Shown here piece by piece: positions 1 to 9,163 of a stretch of DNA of 38,363 nucleotides (position 1 is the stretch's first letter; each line of letters opens with the position of its first letter). The translations under genes were made by a program, and so were the position numbers. This stretch comes from Burkholderiales bacterium (GTDB lineage Bacteria; Pseudomonadota; Gammaproteobacteria; Burkholderiales; Burkholderiaceae), in contig JAJTAZ010000014.1 of NCBI GenBank assembly GCA_021287185.1, forward strand, positions 1 to 38,363, written 5' to 3'. The notes below the pieces were generated by a model. That model did no database searches. It saw only the letters and a list, made by a program, of their open reading frames with translations, and was not told the origin of the DNA.

Positions 1-258
1 GTATTGCGTGTAAGTCATTTGTAAGAGATGGGCGATAAATGTTGGTTTTAGGATTAAAACCCTCATTTTTAATTCGATTATGTACAAATCGTGTGCGACA
101 TGATTAATTTTAAAAATTTCGTCAAAATAATTTATCTGCAATGCGCAATCAACGCCGCTTTTCAATGATTTTTCACTTATAATTTGGGTCAGTTTTTGGT
201 AAGTATTGAGCGGTAACATGCAGGTTAGAAAAACCTGATGAATTAAAAAAGGCTTTTT
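1..258 (+). promoter_or_regulatory. AT-rich leader and promoter region of sdhE-gltA
   Basis: No coding region is visible in this stretch. A perfect TATAAT at 178-183 could be a -10 box, but no convincing -35 lies 16-18 bases upstream. A perfect 6-bp stem (CAGGTT 221-226, AACCTG 232-237, loop of five) lies just before the sdhE ribosome site (AAGG near 250). A weak AT-rich inverted repeat at 44-61 could be the tail terminator of a gene left of the window. In many Burkholderiales sdhB abuts sdhE. Here at least 258 bases separate sdhE from whatever lies upstream, so sdhE-gltA may have its own promoter. Confidence 0.4.
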
Positions 259-585
259 ATGAATCTTGAGAAAGAAGTGCCATTGGGCGCGGTTGCAAAA
301 AATGAAGTCACCGATTCGGTGCGCCGTGCGCGCTTGATGTGGCGTGCCAAACGTGGGTTGTTGGAAAATGATATTTTAATTACACGTTTTTTTGAGGCTT
401 ACCCGACTTTGACTGATGAGCAGGTTTATGGCTTGGATTTATTGCTCGATTTGCCCGATGATGAATTGTTTGGGTTGGTGATGTCGCGTAAGGAGTTGAA
501 AGACGTTGATCCATCTGAGCATATGATGGATGAGAATGATATGCGCTGTGCCAATGCAGTCTTGATGCAGCTTAGAGCCGTCTAA
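259..585 (+). CDS. sdhE: FAD assembly factor SdhE (succinate dehydrogenase)
   Basis: Small cytoplasmic protein of the SdhE/YgfY/Sdh5 family (DUF339), which helps attach FAD covalently to the flavoprotein subunit SdhA. The family hallmark RGxxE is visible as RGLLEND near residues 32-38, inside an R/K-rich helix (RRARLMWRAKRG), followed by an acidic helical C-terminal half typical of the five-helix fold. At 108 aa it is slightly longer than the usual 80-100 aa because of an N-terminal extension. The gene lies 68 bases before gltA in the same direction, the common Burkholderiales arrangement. The sdhCDAB genes are not in the window, and the 258 bases upstream are non-coding. Confidence 0.9.
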   Translation: MNLEKEVPLGAVAKNEVTDSVRRARLMWRAKRGLLENDILITRFFEAYPTLTDEQVYGLDLLLDLPDDELFGLVMSRKELKDVDPSEHMMDENDMRCANAVLMQLRAV

Positions 586-653
586 CTGGCATTTGAGTGG
601 AATTGATAACCCATTTATTTTTTTAGATTTTTAACCTTGTTTAGGAGTGTGAC

Positions 654-1949
654 ATGAATGTAACAGCAAAAAGTACCGCGACACTATCGTTTTCCGATGG
701 TTCGGCATCTGTTGAATTTCCAGTGTATGGTGGTTCAATTGGTCCTGATGTGATTGATATTCGTAAGTTGTACGGTCAAACGGGCAAATTTACCTACGAT
801 CCTGGCTTTATGTCCACTGCGTCGTGCAATTCAACCATCACATTCATTGATGGCGACAAAGGTGAGTTGTTGTACCGTGGCTATCCAATCGAACAATTGG
901 CTGAAAAATGTGAGTATTTGGAAGTTGCTTATTTGTTGTTGAATGGCGAATTGCCCAACAAGCAAGAAAAAGAACAATTCATCAAACACGACATCATGCA
1001 CCACACCATGGTTCATGAGCAAATGCAATCATTTTTGCACGGCTTTCGCCGCGACTCGCACCCGATGGCCATTTTGACCGCTTTGGTTGGTGCGATGAGT
1101 GCTTTTTATCCTTCGGATATTGATGATGCGGAAAATCGTAAGATTGCGGCACATCGTTTGATTGCAAAAATTCCGACTTTGGTCGCCATGGCCTATAAAT
1201 ATTCAGTTGGCGAGCCTTTCGTGTACCCACGCAATGATTTGTCATACGCGGGTAACTTCCTGCGCATGATGTTTGCGGTGCCAACTGAAGAATATGTGGT
1301 CAATCCTGTGCTTGAACGTGCGGTTGATCGCATCTTTACCTTGCATGCGGACCATGAGCAAAATGCTTCGACTTCTACGGTGCGTTTATGCGGCTCGTCT
1401 GGTACCAGCCCTTACGCGGCTGCGGCTGCGGGTGTGGCTTGTTTGTGGGGGCCTGCACATGGTGGTGCAAATGAAGCGTGTTTGACCATGCTCGAAGAAA
1501 TTGGCACAGTTGAAAACGTCGCGCCATTCATGGAAAAAGTCAAAAACAAAGAAGCAGGTGTGCGTTTGATGGGCTTTGGTCACCGCGTTTATAAAAACTA
1601 TGACCCACGTGCCAAACTCATGCGCGAAACCTGCTATGAAGTCCTCAAAGAATTGGGCTTGGAAAATGATCGTTTGTTTGCCTTGGCCATGGAACTCGAA
1701 AAAATCGCACTGAACGATGAGTACTTTGTGTCACGCAAATTGTATCCAAACGTGGATTTCTACTCAGGCATTGTTCAACGTGCTCTGGGTATTCCAACTG
1801 ACTTGTTCACGGGGATTTTCACCTTGGCACGCATGTCGGGCTGGATTGCACAATGGACAGAAATGATTACAGATCCAGAATACAAAATTGGTCGTCCACG
1901 CCAATTGTTTGTGGGTTCGCCCAAACGCGATGTGCCAGATGTGCGTTGA
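654..1949 (+). CDS. gltA: Citrate synthase (type II)
   Basis: Condenses oxaloacetate and acetyl-CoA to citrate, the entry step of the TCA cycle. The 431-aa length and N-terminal beta domain fit the hexameric, NADH-regulated type II enzyme of Gram-negative bacteria. The catalytic triad is present: His269 in [11 protein letters not shown], His310 in [14 protein letters not shown] and Asp368 in VDFYSGI. The start is supported by AGGAG followed by seven bases and ATG. It follows sdhE by 68 bases and is probably co-transcribed with it. A hairpin with a T-run directly after the stop separates it from the sucA leader region. Confidence 0.97.
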   Translation: MNVTAKSTATLSFSDGSASVEFPVYGGSIGPDVIDIRKLYGQTGKFTYDPGFMSTASCNSTITFIDGDKGELLYRGYPIEQLAEKCEYLEVAYLLLNGELPNKQEKEQFIKHDIMHHTMVHEQMQSFLHGFRRDSHPMAILTALVGAMSAFYPSDIDDAENRKIAAHRLIAKIPTLVAMAYKYSVGEPFVYPRNDLSYAGNFLRMMFAVPTEEYVVNPVLERAVDRIFTLHADHEQNASTSTVRLCGSSGTSPYAAAAAGVACLWGPAHGGANEACLTMLEEIGTVENVAPFMEKVKNKEAGVRLMGFGHRVYKNYDPRAKLMRETCYEVLKELGLENDRLFALAMELEKIALNDEYFVSRKLYPNVDFYSGIVQRALGIPTDLFTGIFTLARMSGWIAQWTEMITDPEYKIGRPRQLFVGSPKRDVPDVR

Positions 1950-1962
1950 TGAACTGAAAAAG

Positions 1963-1985
1963 GCGGGCATTTGCCCGCTTTTTTT
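1963..1985 (+). terminator. Rho-independent terminator of sdhE-gltA
   Basis: A GCGGGCA/TGCCCGC stem (1963-1969 with 1972-1978) is followed by seven T residues, 13 bases after the gltA stop. This is a clear intrinsic terminator on the + strand. Confidence 0.85.
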
Positions 1986-2102
1986 GTATGGCTTTTGAGT
2001 GTTCATGGGTTGGATGTTCATTCAGTAGCTTAAAGTAACCAAATTTAAAGTATTTTGACGCGTGATGAATGCGGTTCGTAGCGATTTGGCGCAGCGTATT
2101 TT

Positions 2103-2135
2103 TTGTAAATTATTTATATTTGCTTATGATAGAAT
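2103..2135 (+). promoter_or_regulatory. Putative sucA promoter
   Basis: TTGTAA at 2103-2108 and TATGAT at 2125-2130 are separated by 16 bases. An overlapping TAGAAT lies at 2130-2135. A start near 2137-2142 would give a leader of about 260 nt before sucA. This is inferred from box matches only. Confidence 0.35.
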
Positions 2136-2189
2136 AAGCGCGATTGATGGTTGTCTTGTTTGATACAAAACCGCGCGTGTTGCGTGCTG

Positions 2190-2398
2190 GCGTATCCTTT
2201 CAGTCATCTCAAATTTTTAATCCCGTTTTCGGTGATTTACAACTCTTGTTGTATCGGCTCTGCTAAACAGTGCAGTGTGGTTCCGAGCAATAAGATTGAA
2301 AGCTGTTGATGGTGCGGTGAGGCCGCTAAATCAACGGGAACGGCGTTACCATTCCCACATCCAATTGTACGAAGCGTACAGAAAGGCTGAGCAACATT
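2190..2398 (+). ncRNA. Candidate sucA-motif leader RNA (cis-regulatory)
   Basis: The 449-base gap between gltA and sucA has no gene but its last 200 bases are rich in pairable segments. GTTCC 2280-2284 pairs with GGAAC 2337-2341. Inside that, GTTGAT 2305-2310 pairs with ATCAAC 2330-2335 and GCGG 2314-2317 with CCGC 2323-2326. CTGC 2260-2263 pairs with GCAG 2272-2275. A small hairpin TGTAC/GTACA brackets 2366-2380. The ribosome site GAAAGG (2381-2386) is complementary to CCTTTC at 2196-2201. A conserved sucA RNA motif in the 5' leader of Burkholderiales sucA genes, overlapping the Shine-Dalgarno sequence and of unknown ligand, is established knowledge. That this leader belongs to that family is inference from position and pairing, since I could not compare it with the covariance model. 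Confidence 0.5.
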
Positions 2399-5260
2399 AT
2401 GATGAATGATTATTTATCAAATTCATACCTCTTTGGCGGTAATGCACCGTATGTCGAGGAGATGTATGAACAATATCTGAATAACCCCAACTCGGTTCCC
2501 GAGCAGTGGCGCGGTTATTTCGATTCCATGCAGAATCTTCCCGCATCCAATGGTCATGTAGAAACGCCAGACGTTGCTCATTTGCCCGTCGTTGAGTCGT
2601 TTGCACAACGCGCCAAACAAAACAAATTTTTAGCATTTCAATCTGCCAACTCAGGCGCAGTAGGTGGTCGCAAGCAGGTTGCAGTGCAGTCATTGATTTC
2701 TGCCTATCGCTTTTTGGGTGCACGTTGGTCAAATCTTGATCCGCTCAAACGTCACGATCGCCCAAGCATCCCTGAATTGGATCCTGCATTTTATGGTTTT
2801 ACCGATGCAGATATGGACACTTTGTACAGCATCAACAACACCTATTTCGGTGAAGAAGAGATGTCTTTGCGCGATTTGATTCATGCGTTGCGCAACACCT
2901 ATTGTGGCAACTTGGGTGCTGAATACATGTACATCACCGATCCAGCGGAAAAACGTTGGTGGCAAGAGCGCATTGAGTCATGCCGCTCAACCCCACAATT
3001 TAATATGGATCAAAAACGCCGCATCATGGTTGAATTGACCGAAGCCGAGGGCTTGGAGCGTTATTTGCACACACGCTATGTGGGACAAAAGCGTTTCTCA
3101 CTCGAAGGCGGCGAGAGTTTCATCGCCTCAATGGATGCCTTGATTCAGCACGCAGGTGCGCAAGGTGTGCAAGAAATTGTCATTGCGATGGCGCACCGTG
3201 GGCGTTTGAATGTATTGGTCAATACCTTGGGTAAAAGTCCATCGGAATTGTTTGCTGAGTTTGAAGGTAAACACGGTGACGACTTGCCCGCAGGTGACGT
3301 GAAATACCACCAAGGTTTCTCAAGTGATGTCTCTACCCCTGGCGGTCCAGTGCATTTGAATTTGGCGTTTAACCCATCGCATTTGGAAATTGTGAATCCA
3401 GTGGTGGAAGGCTCCGCGCGCGCACGCCAAGACCGCCGCGGTGACACTACGGGCGATCAAGTGTTGCCTGTACAGGTGCATGGTGATGCCGCATTTGCGG
3501 GTCAAGGCGTGGTGATGGAAACCCTCAATCTCGCGCAAACCCGTGGTTACGGTACTTTTGGTACCGTCCACATTGTGATTAACAACCAAATTGGTTTTAC
3601 CACCTCAGACCCACGCGATAAAGGCTCGACCTTGTATTGTTCGGACGTGGTGAAAATGATTGAAGCACCCGTGTTGCACGTCAATGGTGATGACCCAGAA
3701 ATCGTGGTTTGGGCAACCCAATTGGCATTGGATTATCGCAAACGCTTCAAAAAAGATGTGGTGATTGACATCGTGTGTTTCCGTAAATTGGGCCACAACG
3801 AGCAAGATACACCTGCATTGACTCAGCCTTTGATGTACAAATCGATTGCCAAACACCCAGGTACACGTGCGTTGTATGCAGAAAAATTGACCACCCAAGG
3901 TGTGCTCAAAGAAGGTGAGGGCGATCAATTGGTTGCGGATTACCGTCAAGCAATGGACGAGGGGCGCAATTTCTCGACCGCTGTTTTGACCAACCACAAA
4001 CATATGTTTGCCAACGACTGGTCGCGCTATTTGGATAAAAAATGGGTGGATGCAACCAATACTGGTTTGAATTTGACTGAACTCAAACGTTTGGGCGAAA
4101 AAATCACCACGATTCCAGCGACTTTCAAAATGCATCCGCTGGTGGCGACTTTGATTAAAAACCGTAGCTTGATGGCCAGTGGTGATATCCCTCTCGACTG
4201 GGGTATGGCAGAGCATTTGGCATTCGCGTCCTTGTTGGCCAATGGCTATGACGTGCGCATTACAGGACAAGATTCGGGTCGTGGTACATTCGTACACCGC
4301 CATGCCGTATTGCATGACCAAGAGCGTGAATCTTGGGACTCTGGCACATATATCCCATTGCAAAACGTCACTGATAAATCCACTTTCACTGTGATTGACT
4401 CGGTCTTATCCGAAGAAGCTGTGATGGCGTTTGAATATGGTTACTCAACCACTTCACCCAATACCTTGGTGATTTGGGAAGGCCAATTTGGTGACTTTGC
4501 CAATGGTGCACAAGTGGTGATTGACCAATTCATTTCATCAGGTGAAGTGAAATGGGGGCGTTTGTCTGCATTGACCTTAATGTTGCCACACGGTTACGAA
4601 GGGCAAGGTCCAGAGCACTCATCGGCGCGTATTGAACGCTATTTGCAATTGTGTGCAGACAACAACATGCAGGTGGTTCAGCCGACCACACCTGCGCAAA
4701 TCTTCCACATTCTGCGTCGTCAGATGGTGGCCGATTATCGTAAGCCTTTGATTATCTTTACGCCAAAATCATTGTTGCGTCATAAAGAGGCGATTTCTGA
4801 ATTGACCGAATTGGCCAAAGGTGGTTTCCAAACCATCATCCCAGAAGTCGATAAAACAGTGGAAGTGGATGCGAAAAAAGTCAAACGTTTGCTCGTGTGT
4901 TCGGGTCGAGTGTATTACGACATCATCGCGGCACGCCGTGAGGAAAAAGACCAAAACATCCCTGTGATTCGTGTGGAACAAATGTATCCATTCCCGCACA
5001 AAGCCTTTGCGGCGGAATTGAAAAAATATCCGCACCTCGAAGAAGTCGTGTGGGTACAAGATGAACCACAAAACCAAGGGCCTTGGTTCCAAATTCAACA
5101 CAACTTGTTTGAAAACTTGGCAGAAGGTCAAAAACTTGGCTACGCAGGTCGCCCAGCGTCTGCTTCGCCAGCGGTTGGTTACTATGCAAAACACTACGAG
5201 CAACTGAAAAACCTGTTGCAAGCAGCGTTTGGCAAGCAAAAATCTTGGTTGAAAAAATAA
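2399..5260 (+). CDS. sucA: 2-oxoglutarate dehydrogenase E1 component
   Basis: Thiamine-diphosphate-dependent E1 subunit that decarboxylates 2-oxoglutarate and transfers the succinyl group to the lipoyl arm of SucB. The 953 aa length is close to the family norm of about 930-950. The N-terminal E2-binding segment (SYLFGGNAPYVEEMYEQY) is typical. The central TPP-binding region shows HGDAAFAGQGVVMETLNL and VINNQIGFTTSD, and the transketolase-like C-terminal half shows the EGQFGDFANGAQVVIDQF region. Two ATG codons are adjacent at 2399 and 2402, with GAAAGG 13-18 bases upstream, so the exact start is ambiguous by one codon. The long structured leader suggests control at the RNA level. Confidence 0.97.
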   Translation: MMNDYLSNSYLFGGNAPYVEEMYEQYLNNPNSVPEQWRGYFDSMQNLPASNGHVETPDVAHLPVVESFAQRAKQNKFLAFQSANSGAVGGRKQVAVQSLISAYRFLGARWSNLDPLKRHDRPSIPELDPAFYGFTDADMDTLYSINNTYFGEEEMSLRDLIHALRNTYCGNLGAEYMYITDPAEKRWWQERIESCRSTPQFNMDQKRRIMVELTEAEGLERYLHTRYVGQKRFSLEGGESFIASMDALIQHAGAQGVQEIVIAMAHRGRLNVLVNTLGKSPSELFAEFEGKHGDDLPAGDVKYHQGFSSDVSTPGGPVHLNLAFNPSHLEIVNPVVEGSARARQDRRGDTTGDQVLPVQVHGDAAFAGQGVVMETLNLAQTRGYGTFGTVHIVINNQIGFTTSDPRDKGSTLYCSDVVKMIEAPVLHVNGDDPEIVVWATQLALDYRKRFKKDVVIDIVCFRKLGHNEQDTPALTQPLMYKSIAKHPGTRALYAEKLTTQGVLKEGEGDQLVADYRQAMDEGRNFSTAVLTNHKHMFANDWSRYLDKKWVDATNTGLNLTELKRLGEKITTIPATFKMHPLVATLIKNRSLMASGDIPLDWGMAEHLAFASLLANGYDVRITGQDSGRGTFVHRHAVLHDQERESWDSGTYIPLQNVTDKSTFTVIDSVLSEEAVMAFEYGYSTTSPNTLVIWEGQFGDFANGAQVVIDQFISSGEVKWGRLSALTLMLPHGYEGQGPEHSSARIERYLQLCADNNMQVVQPTTPAQIFHILRRQMVADYRKPLIIFTPKSLLRHKEAISELTELAKGGFQTIIPEVDKTVEVDAKKVKRLLVCSGRVYYDIIAARREEKDQNIPVIRVEQMYPFPHKAFAAELKKYPHLEEVVWVQDEPQNQGPWFQIQHNLFENLAEGQKLGYAGRPASASPAVGYYAKHYEQLKNLLQAAFGKQKSWLKK

Positions 5261-5266
5261 TGGGCA

Positions 5267-5364
5267 CGTCATTGCGAGCAGTTTTATCGCGAAGCAATCC
5301 ATGAGATGTGTTGAATTGATATCGATGGATTGCTTCATCTCACGATGCTCGGTTCGCAATGACG
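5267..5364. repeat. Palindromic dispersed repeat, copy 1
   Basis: An imperfect palindrome of about 98 bases in the sucA-sucB gap. It begins CGTCATTGCGAGCA and ends TTCGCAATGACG, with inner arms GAAGCAATCCAT (5291-5302) and ATGGATTGCTTC (5325-5336). Similar CATTGCGAG...GCAATCC repeats are common non-autonomous elements in many bacterial genomes. It shares its ends and arms with the copy at 7497-7592. It carries no ORF and would form a long hairpin within the sucA-sucB transcript. Confidence 0.8.
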
Positions 5365-5444
5365 GTCAATGACGAAAAATTAGGACATTCTTGCTGACAT
5401 AATTTTAAGCAGAAAGTCTTTGAAAAGATTAAAAGGAATACAAA

Positions 5445-6719
5445 ATGGCACTTATCGACGTAGTCGTCCCCCAACTCTCGGAATCCGTAGCAGAAGCAAC
5501 TTTGTTGTCTTGGCATAAAAAAATCGGTGAAGCCGTCGCCCGCGATGAAAACCTTATTGATGTCGAAACCGACAAAGTCGTGCTCGAACTGCCCGCACCT
5601 GCTGCAGGTGTATTGGTTGAAATCATTGCCAATGATGGTGATATGGTGACCAGCGGTCAACTGATTGCAAAAATTGATACTGAAGCCACTGCGGCGGCAG
5701 GCGCACCAGCCGCAGCTGCGCCCGCGACACCTGTTGCCACTCAGGTCGCAGTTGCAAACACCGCGCCTGCATCAACCAGTGCTGCTGGTACGGCCATGCC
5801 TGCAGCGGCAAAAATCCTCGCAGAAAAAGGCATCAGCGCGTCTGATGTGGCAGGTACAGGCAAAGACGGTCGCGTGACCAAGGGTGATGCACTTGGCGCC
5901 ACGCCTTCTGCACCCAAAGCACCTGCTGCCGTGGTTGCATCAACGTTGCCAGCCGTGGGTGCGGGTGCATCATTGCCACAAGTTAAACCACCGATTAGCA
6001 TTGCCGATGTGTTGGCTGATCGTCCAGAACAACGTGTACCAATGAGCCGTTTGCGTGCACGTGTGGCAGAACGCTTGTTGCAATCGCAATCAACCAACGC
6101 GATTTTGACCACATTCAATGAAGTCAATATGCAACCCGTGATGGACTTGCGTGCGAAGTACAAAGACAAGTTTGAAAAAGAACACGGTGTGAAATTGGGT
6201 TTCATGAGCTTTTTCGTTAAAGCCGCTGTTGCTGCGTTGAAAAAATACCCTGTATTGAACGCGTCTGTCGATGGCAATGACATTGTTTACCATGGCTACT
6301 TTGACATCGGTATCGCCGTTGGTTCGCCCCGTGGTTTGGTTGTACCAATTTTGCGCAATGCCGATCAATTGACCTTGGCAGACATCGAAAAGCAAATTGC
6401 TGAATTCGGCGCGAAAGCCCGCGATGGTAAATTGACGATTGAAGACATGACTGGTGGTACATTCAGTATTTCCAATGGCGGTACGTTTGGCTCGATGATG
6501 TCCACGCCGATTATCAACCCACCGCAATCAGCGATTTTGGGCGTACATGCGACCAAAGACCGCCCTGTGGTTGAAAATGGTCAAATCGTGATTCGCCCAA
6601 TGAACTACCTTGCTATGTCGTATGACCACCGCATCATTGATGGTCGCGAAGCGGTGTTGGGCTTGGTGGCGATGAAAGATGCTTTGGAAGATCCAGCACG
6701 ATTGTTGTTGGATTTATAA
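5445..6719 (+). CDS. sucB: 2-oxoglutarate dehydrogenase E2 (dihydrolipoyl succinyltransferase)
   Basis: Core acyltransferase of the 2-oxoglutarate dehydrogenase complex, moving succinyl from lipoyl-lysine to CoA. The single lipoyl domain covers about residues 1-77 with the lipoylated Lys44 in [10 protein letters not shown]. An Ala/Pro-rich linker (about 78-115) leads to the peripheral subunit-binding domain (about 117-151, [18 protein letters not shown]). The catalytic domain ends in [12 protein letters not shown] with His395 and Asp399. At 424 aa it is normal for SucB/OdhB. AAAAGGA sits just before the ATG. A repeat element, not a terminator, separates it from sucA, so co-transcription is likely. 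Confidence 0.97.
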   Translation: MALIDVVVPQLSESVAEATLLSWHKKIGEAVARDENLIDVETDKVVLELPAPAAGVLVEIIANDGDMVTSGQLIAKIDTEATAAAGAPAAAAPATPVATQVAVANTAPASTSAAGTAMPAAAKILAEKGISASDVAGTGKDGRVTKGDALGATPSAPKAPAAVVASTLPAVGAGASLPQVKPPISIADVLADRPEQRVPMSRLRARVAERLLQSQSTNAILTTFNEVNMQPVMDLRAKYKDKFEKEHGVKLGFMSFFVKAAVAALKKYPVLNASVDGNDIVYHGYFDIGIAVGSPRGLVVPILRNADQLTLADIEKQIAEFGAKARDGKLTIEDMTGGTFSISNGGTFGSMMSTPIINPPQSAILGVHATKDRPVVENGQIVIRPMNYLAMSYDHRIIDGREAVLGLVAMKDALEDPARLLLDL

Positions 6720-6746
6720 TCATCTTGGCAAATGAGTCTACTTAGT

Positions 6747-6800
6747 GCATTAACCGTATTTTGCTAAAAGTCTGGCAACGTGCGGTTAATGCCTTGTTTT
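6747..6800 (+). terminator. Hairpin terminator after sucB
   Basis: A perfect 10-bp stem (GCATTAACCG 6747-6756 with CGGTTAATGC 6783-6792) has an inner TTGC/GCAA stem (6761-6764 with 6775-6778) and is followed by CTTGTTTTTA. It probably ends or attenuates the sucAB transcript before the M24 gene. Confidence 0.65.
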
Positions 6801-6825
6801 TATTGATTGAACTTAAATTCTATCT

Positions 6826-7491
6826 ATGGGTTCATCCATCCATAAACAAGCCGTTGGCAGTCATTTCGATGCGCCAAAAATGCTTTTGGCGCGCGATAAG
6901 ACTTTTGACGCCGTGAATCGCATTGCGGACAAAATCACAGTCGGCATGGCGGAGTTGGATGCACGAGCGATGGCGATGGATGTGTTGCGCGAGATGGGTA
7001 TGGATCGAACTTGGCATCCAGCCTTGGTGCGCTTTGGCGCGAACACGCTAAAAAAGTTTAATCAAGTGTCAGAAGGTAATCCTGTATTGCAACCGAACGA
7101 TATATTTTTTGTCGATTTGGGCGTGGTGTGGGATGGTCACGAGGGTGATGCGGGCGCAACGTTTGTGGTGGGCGATGATGCGGATATGCGTGCTTGTGCG
7201 GACGCGTGTAAGTTGATTTACGATGAAGTTGAGGCACACTGGCGTAAAACCCGTTGCTCAGGCAAGGCCTTGTATGCGTTTGCCGAAAAGGTAGCAAGTA
7301 CGCACGGCTGGCGACTGAATGTGGAGATTCGCGGACATCGCGTGAGCGATTTTCCGCATGCGATTTACAAGGCTGGCGATTTGGGGGATTTGGATGAGGT
7401 GCCTGAAGTGGGTTTGTGGATTTTAGAGATTCAAATAGCGCATCTATCCAAACCGTATGGTGCATTCTATGAAGATTTGTTGGTGGGATGA
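6826..7491 (+). CDS. M24 (pita-bread fold) peptidase family protein
   Basis: A 221-aa protein with the fold of methionine aminopeptidase and Xaa-Pro peptidases (family M24). The metal ligands can be placed: Asp97 in FFVDLG, Asp108 in HEGDAGATF, a His in the RGHRVSDFPH segment (171 or 178), Glu201 in WILEIQIA and Glu216 in AFYEDLL. A dinuclear metallopeptidase is therefore plausible. It lacks the N-terminal domain of aminopeptidase P, and the IRGHRVS segment differs from the GHGIG of MetAP, so its substrate is unknown. It sits between sucB and lpdA, where those genes are normally adjacent, and is bounded by a hairpin upstream and a repeat downstream. No strong ribosome site is visible, so the start is uncertain. 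Confidence 0.75.
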   Translation: MGSSIHKQAVGSHFDAPKMLLARDKTFDAVNRIADKITVGMAELDARAMAMDVLREMGMDRTWHPALVRFGANTLKKFNQVSEGNPVLQPNDIFFVDLGVVWDGHEGDAGATFVVGDDADMRACADACKLIYDEVEAHWRKTRCSGKALYAFAEKVASTHGWRLNVEIRGHRVSDFPHAIYKAGDLGDLDEVPEVGLWILEIQIAHLSKPYGAFYEDLLVG

Positions 7492-7496
7492 TTTTA

Positions 7497-7592
7497 TCAT
7501 TGCGAGCAGGTTCATCGCGAAGCAATCCAGCGTGTTCATTGATTTGATGTTGTATGGATTGCTTCGCTGATGAAGCGTCGCTCGCAATGACG
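7497..7592. repeat. Palindromic dispersed repeat, copy 2
   Basis: A second copy of the palindrome seen at 5267-5364. It begins TCATTGCGAGCAGG and ends TCGCTCGCAATGACG, with inner GAAGCAATCC and GGATTGCTTC arms. It starts six bases after the stop of the M24 gene and fills most of the gap to lpdA. The left ends of copies 1 and 2 are nearly identical over about 30 bases, while the central loops have diverged. Confidence 0.8.
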
Positions 7593-7670
7593 GGAACTTT
7601 TTTGTAGCGTGTGCAATGCCTAACCTACAAAACAAAAATGAGTTTAAATTTTTAGATAAAGGAATTGAAT

Positions 7671-9110
7671 ATGTCACAATCATTTGACGTGGTGGTTATC
7701 GGCGCAGGCCCTGGTGGTTATATTGCAGCGATTCGTGCTGCACAACTGGGTTTGTCCACAGCGTGTATCGAAGGCAACCCATACGATGACCCTAAAGGTG
7801 AGCCTCGCTTGGGCGGTACGTGTTTGAACGTCGGTTGCATCCCATCTAAGGCATTGCTTGCCAGTTCACACCACTATGAGGATGTGACTTCGCATTTGGA
7901 TGTGCATGGTATTGGCATTAAAGGTGCGTCGTTGGACGTGGGCAAAATGGTTGCTCGTAAAAATGCCATCGTCGATAAAATGACGGGCGGCATTCAATAT
8001 TTGTTCAAGAAAAACAAAGTGACTTTGCTCAAAGGTTATGGCGCATTCGTGGGTCAAGCCGATGGTTTGACACAAGTTAAAGTGACGGACAAAGGCGGCA
8101 AAGAAGAAGTGGTCAGCGCGAAGAATGTTATCATCGCTACGGGTTCGAAAGCCCGTCATTTGCCAAACATCGCTGTGGACAACAAAATCGTTTGCGACAA
8201 CGAAGGTGCGTTGAATTTTGACGCGGTACCGAAAAAACTGGGCGTGATTGGCGCGGGTGTGATTGGTTTGGAGTTGGGTTCGGTCTGGCGACGTTTGGGT
8301 GCGGAAGTGACAGTACTCGAAGCCATGCCAGCCTTCCTCGGTGCGGCCGATGGCGCGATTGCCAAAGAAGCCAAAAAATTGTTTGAAAAACAAGGTTTGA
8401 AGTTTGATTTGGGCGTGAGCATTGGCGAAGTTAAAGCCGATAAAAAAGGCGTGAAAGTTGCCTACACCAATGCCAAAGGTGAAGCACAAACCTTAGACTG
8501 CGACCGTTTGATTGTATCGGTGGGTCGTGTGCCCAATACCGATAACCTGAACCTCGAAGCGATTGGCGTGAAAACCAATGAGCGCGGTTTCATCGAAGTC
8601 AACCACGATTGCCAAACAGCGGTGGCGGGCGTTTGGGCGATTGGCGATGTGATTCCTGGTCCGATGTTGGCGCATAAAGCCGAGGACGAAGGGGTGGCGG
8701 TTGCTGAACGCATCGTCGGTCAAAAGCCGCACATTGATTATAACTGTATTCCTTGGGTGATTTACACTTCGCCTGAAATTGCTTGGGTGGGTCAAACCGA
8801 GGAGGCCATTAAGGCTTCGGGTCGTGCCTATAAAACAGGTCAATTCCCATTTATGGCGAATGGTCGCGCCTTGGGCATGGTTGCGGCAGATGGCTTTGTG
8901 AAAGTGATTGCCGACGCAGTGACCGATGAAATCCTCGGTGTTCACATCATCGGTGCGGGGGCTTCGGATTTGATTGCGGAGGCGGTTGTGGCGATGGAGT
9001 TTAAGGCTTCATCTGAGGATATTGCGCGCATTTGTCACCCACACCCAAGTTTGTCTGAAGTGATGCGCGAGGCGGCTTTGGCGGTGGACAAACGTGCGTT
9101 GAATATGTAA
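7671..9110 (+). CDS. lpdA: Dihydrolipoyl dehydrogenase (E3)
   Basis: FAD flavoprotein that reoxidises dihydrolipoamide with NAD+, serving the 2-oxoglutarate dehydrogenase complex encoded just upstream. From the ATG at 7671 it is 479 aa. It has the N-terminal FAD motif GAGPGGY (11-17), the redox-active disulfide Cys51/Cys56 in [13 protein letters not shown], the NAD-binding [13 protein letters not shown] segment, the second FAD segment AIGDVI, and the C-terminal His458/Glu463 pair in HPHPSLSE. The start is set by AAAGGA eight bases before the ATG; the in-frame TTG at 7665 is inside that spacer. A hairpin terminator follows the stop. Confidence 0.96.
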   Translation: MSQSFDVVVIGAGPGGYIAAIRAAQLGLSTACIEGNPYDDPKGEPRLGGTCLNVGCIPSKALLASSHHYEDVTSHLDVHGIGIKGASLDVGKMVARKNAIVDKMTGGIQYLFKKNKVTLLKGYGAFVGQADGLTQVKVTDKGGKEEVVSAKNVIIATGSKARHLPNIAVDNKIVCDNEGALNFDAVPKKLGVIGAGVIGLELGSVWRRLGAEVTVLEAMPAFLGAADGAIAKEAKKLFEKQGLKFDLGVSIGEVKADKKGVKVAYTNAKGEAQTLDCDRLIVSVGRVPNTDNLNLEAIGVKTNERGFIEVNHDCQTAVAGVWAIGDVIPGPMLAHKAEDEGVAVAERIVGQKPHIDYNCIPWVIYTSPEIAWVGQTEEAIKASGRAYKTGQFPFMANGRALGMVAADGFVKVIADAVTDEILGVHIIGAGASDLIAEAVVAMEFKASSEDIARICHPHPSLSEVMREAALAVDKRALNM

Positions 9111-9133
9111 TTTCAGTGCACAAACAATTAATT

Positions 9134-9163
9134 AAAGGCGAATCTGCTGGATTCGCCTTTTTT
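9134..9163. terminator. Bidirectional terminator between lpdA and thioesterase gene
   Basis: An 11-bp perfect stem (9134-9144 with 9150-9160, AAAGGCGAATC) with a five-base loop is followed by T residues on + and preceded by A residues, so it can end lpdA on + and the convergent thioesterase gene on -. Its end touches the thioesterase stop codon. Confidence 0.85.

Noticed and set aside
3605-4363. A 252-codon open frame antisense to sucA
   Set aside because: It lies wholly inside sucA, has Cys/His/Gln-rich composition typical of a reverse-strand shadow, no family motif and no ribosome site.
5261-5444. Reading the palindromic repeats as a CRISPR array
   Set aside because: There are only two intact and one decayed copies, kilobases apart, with no regular spacers and no cas genes.
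7866-8489. A 207-codon frame antisense to lpdA
   Set aside because: Phe/His/Thr-rich shadow of a well-supported gene.
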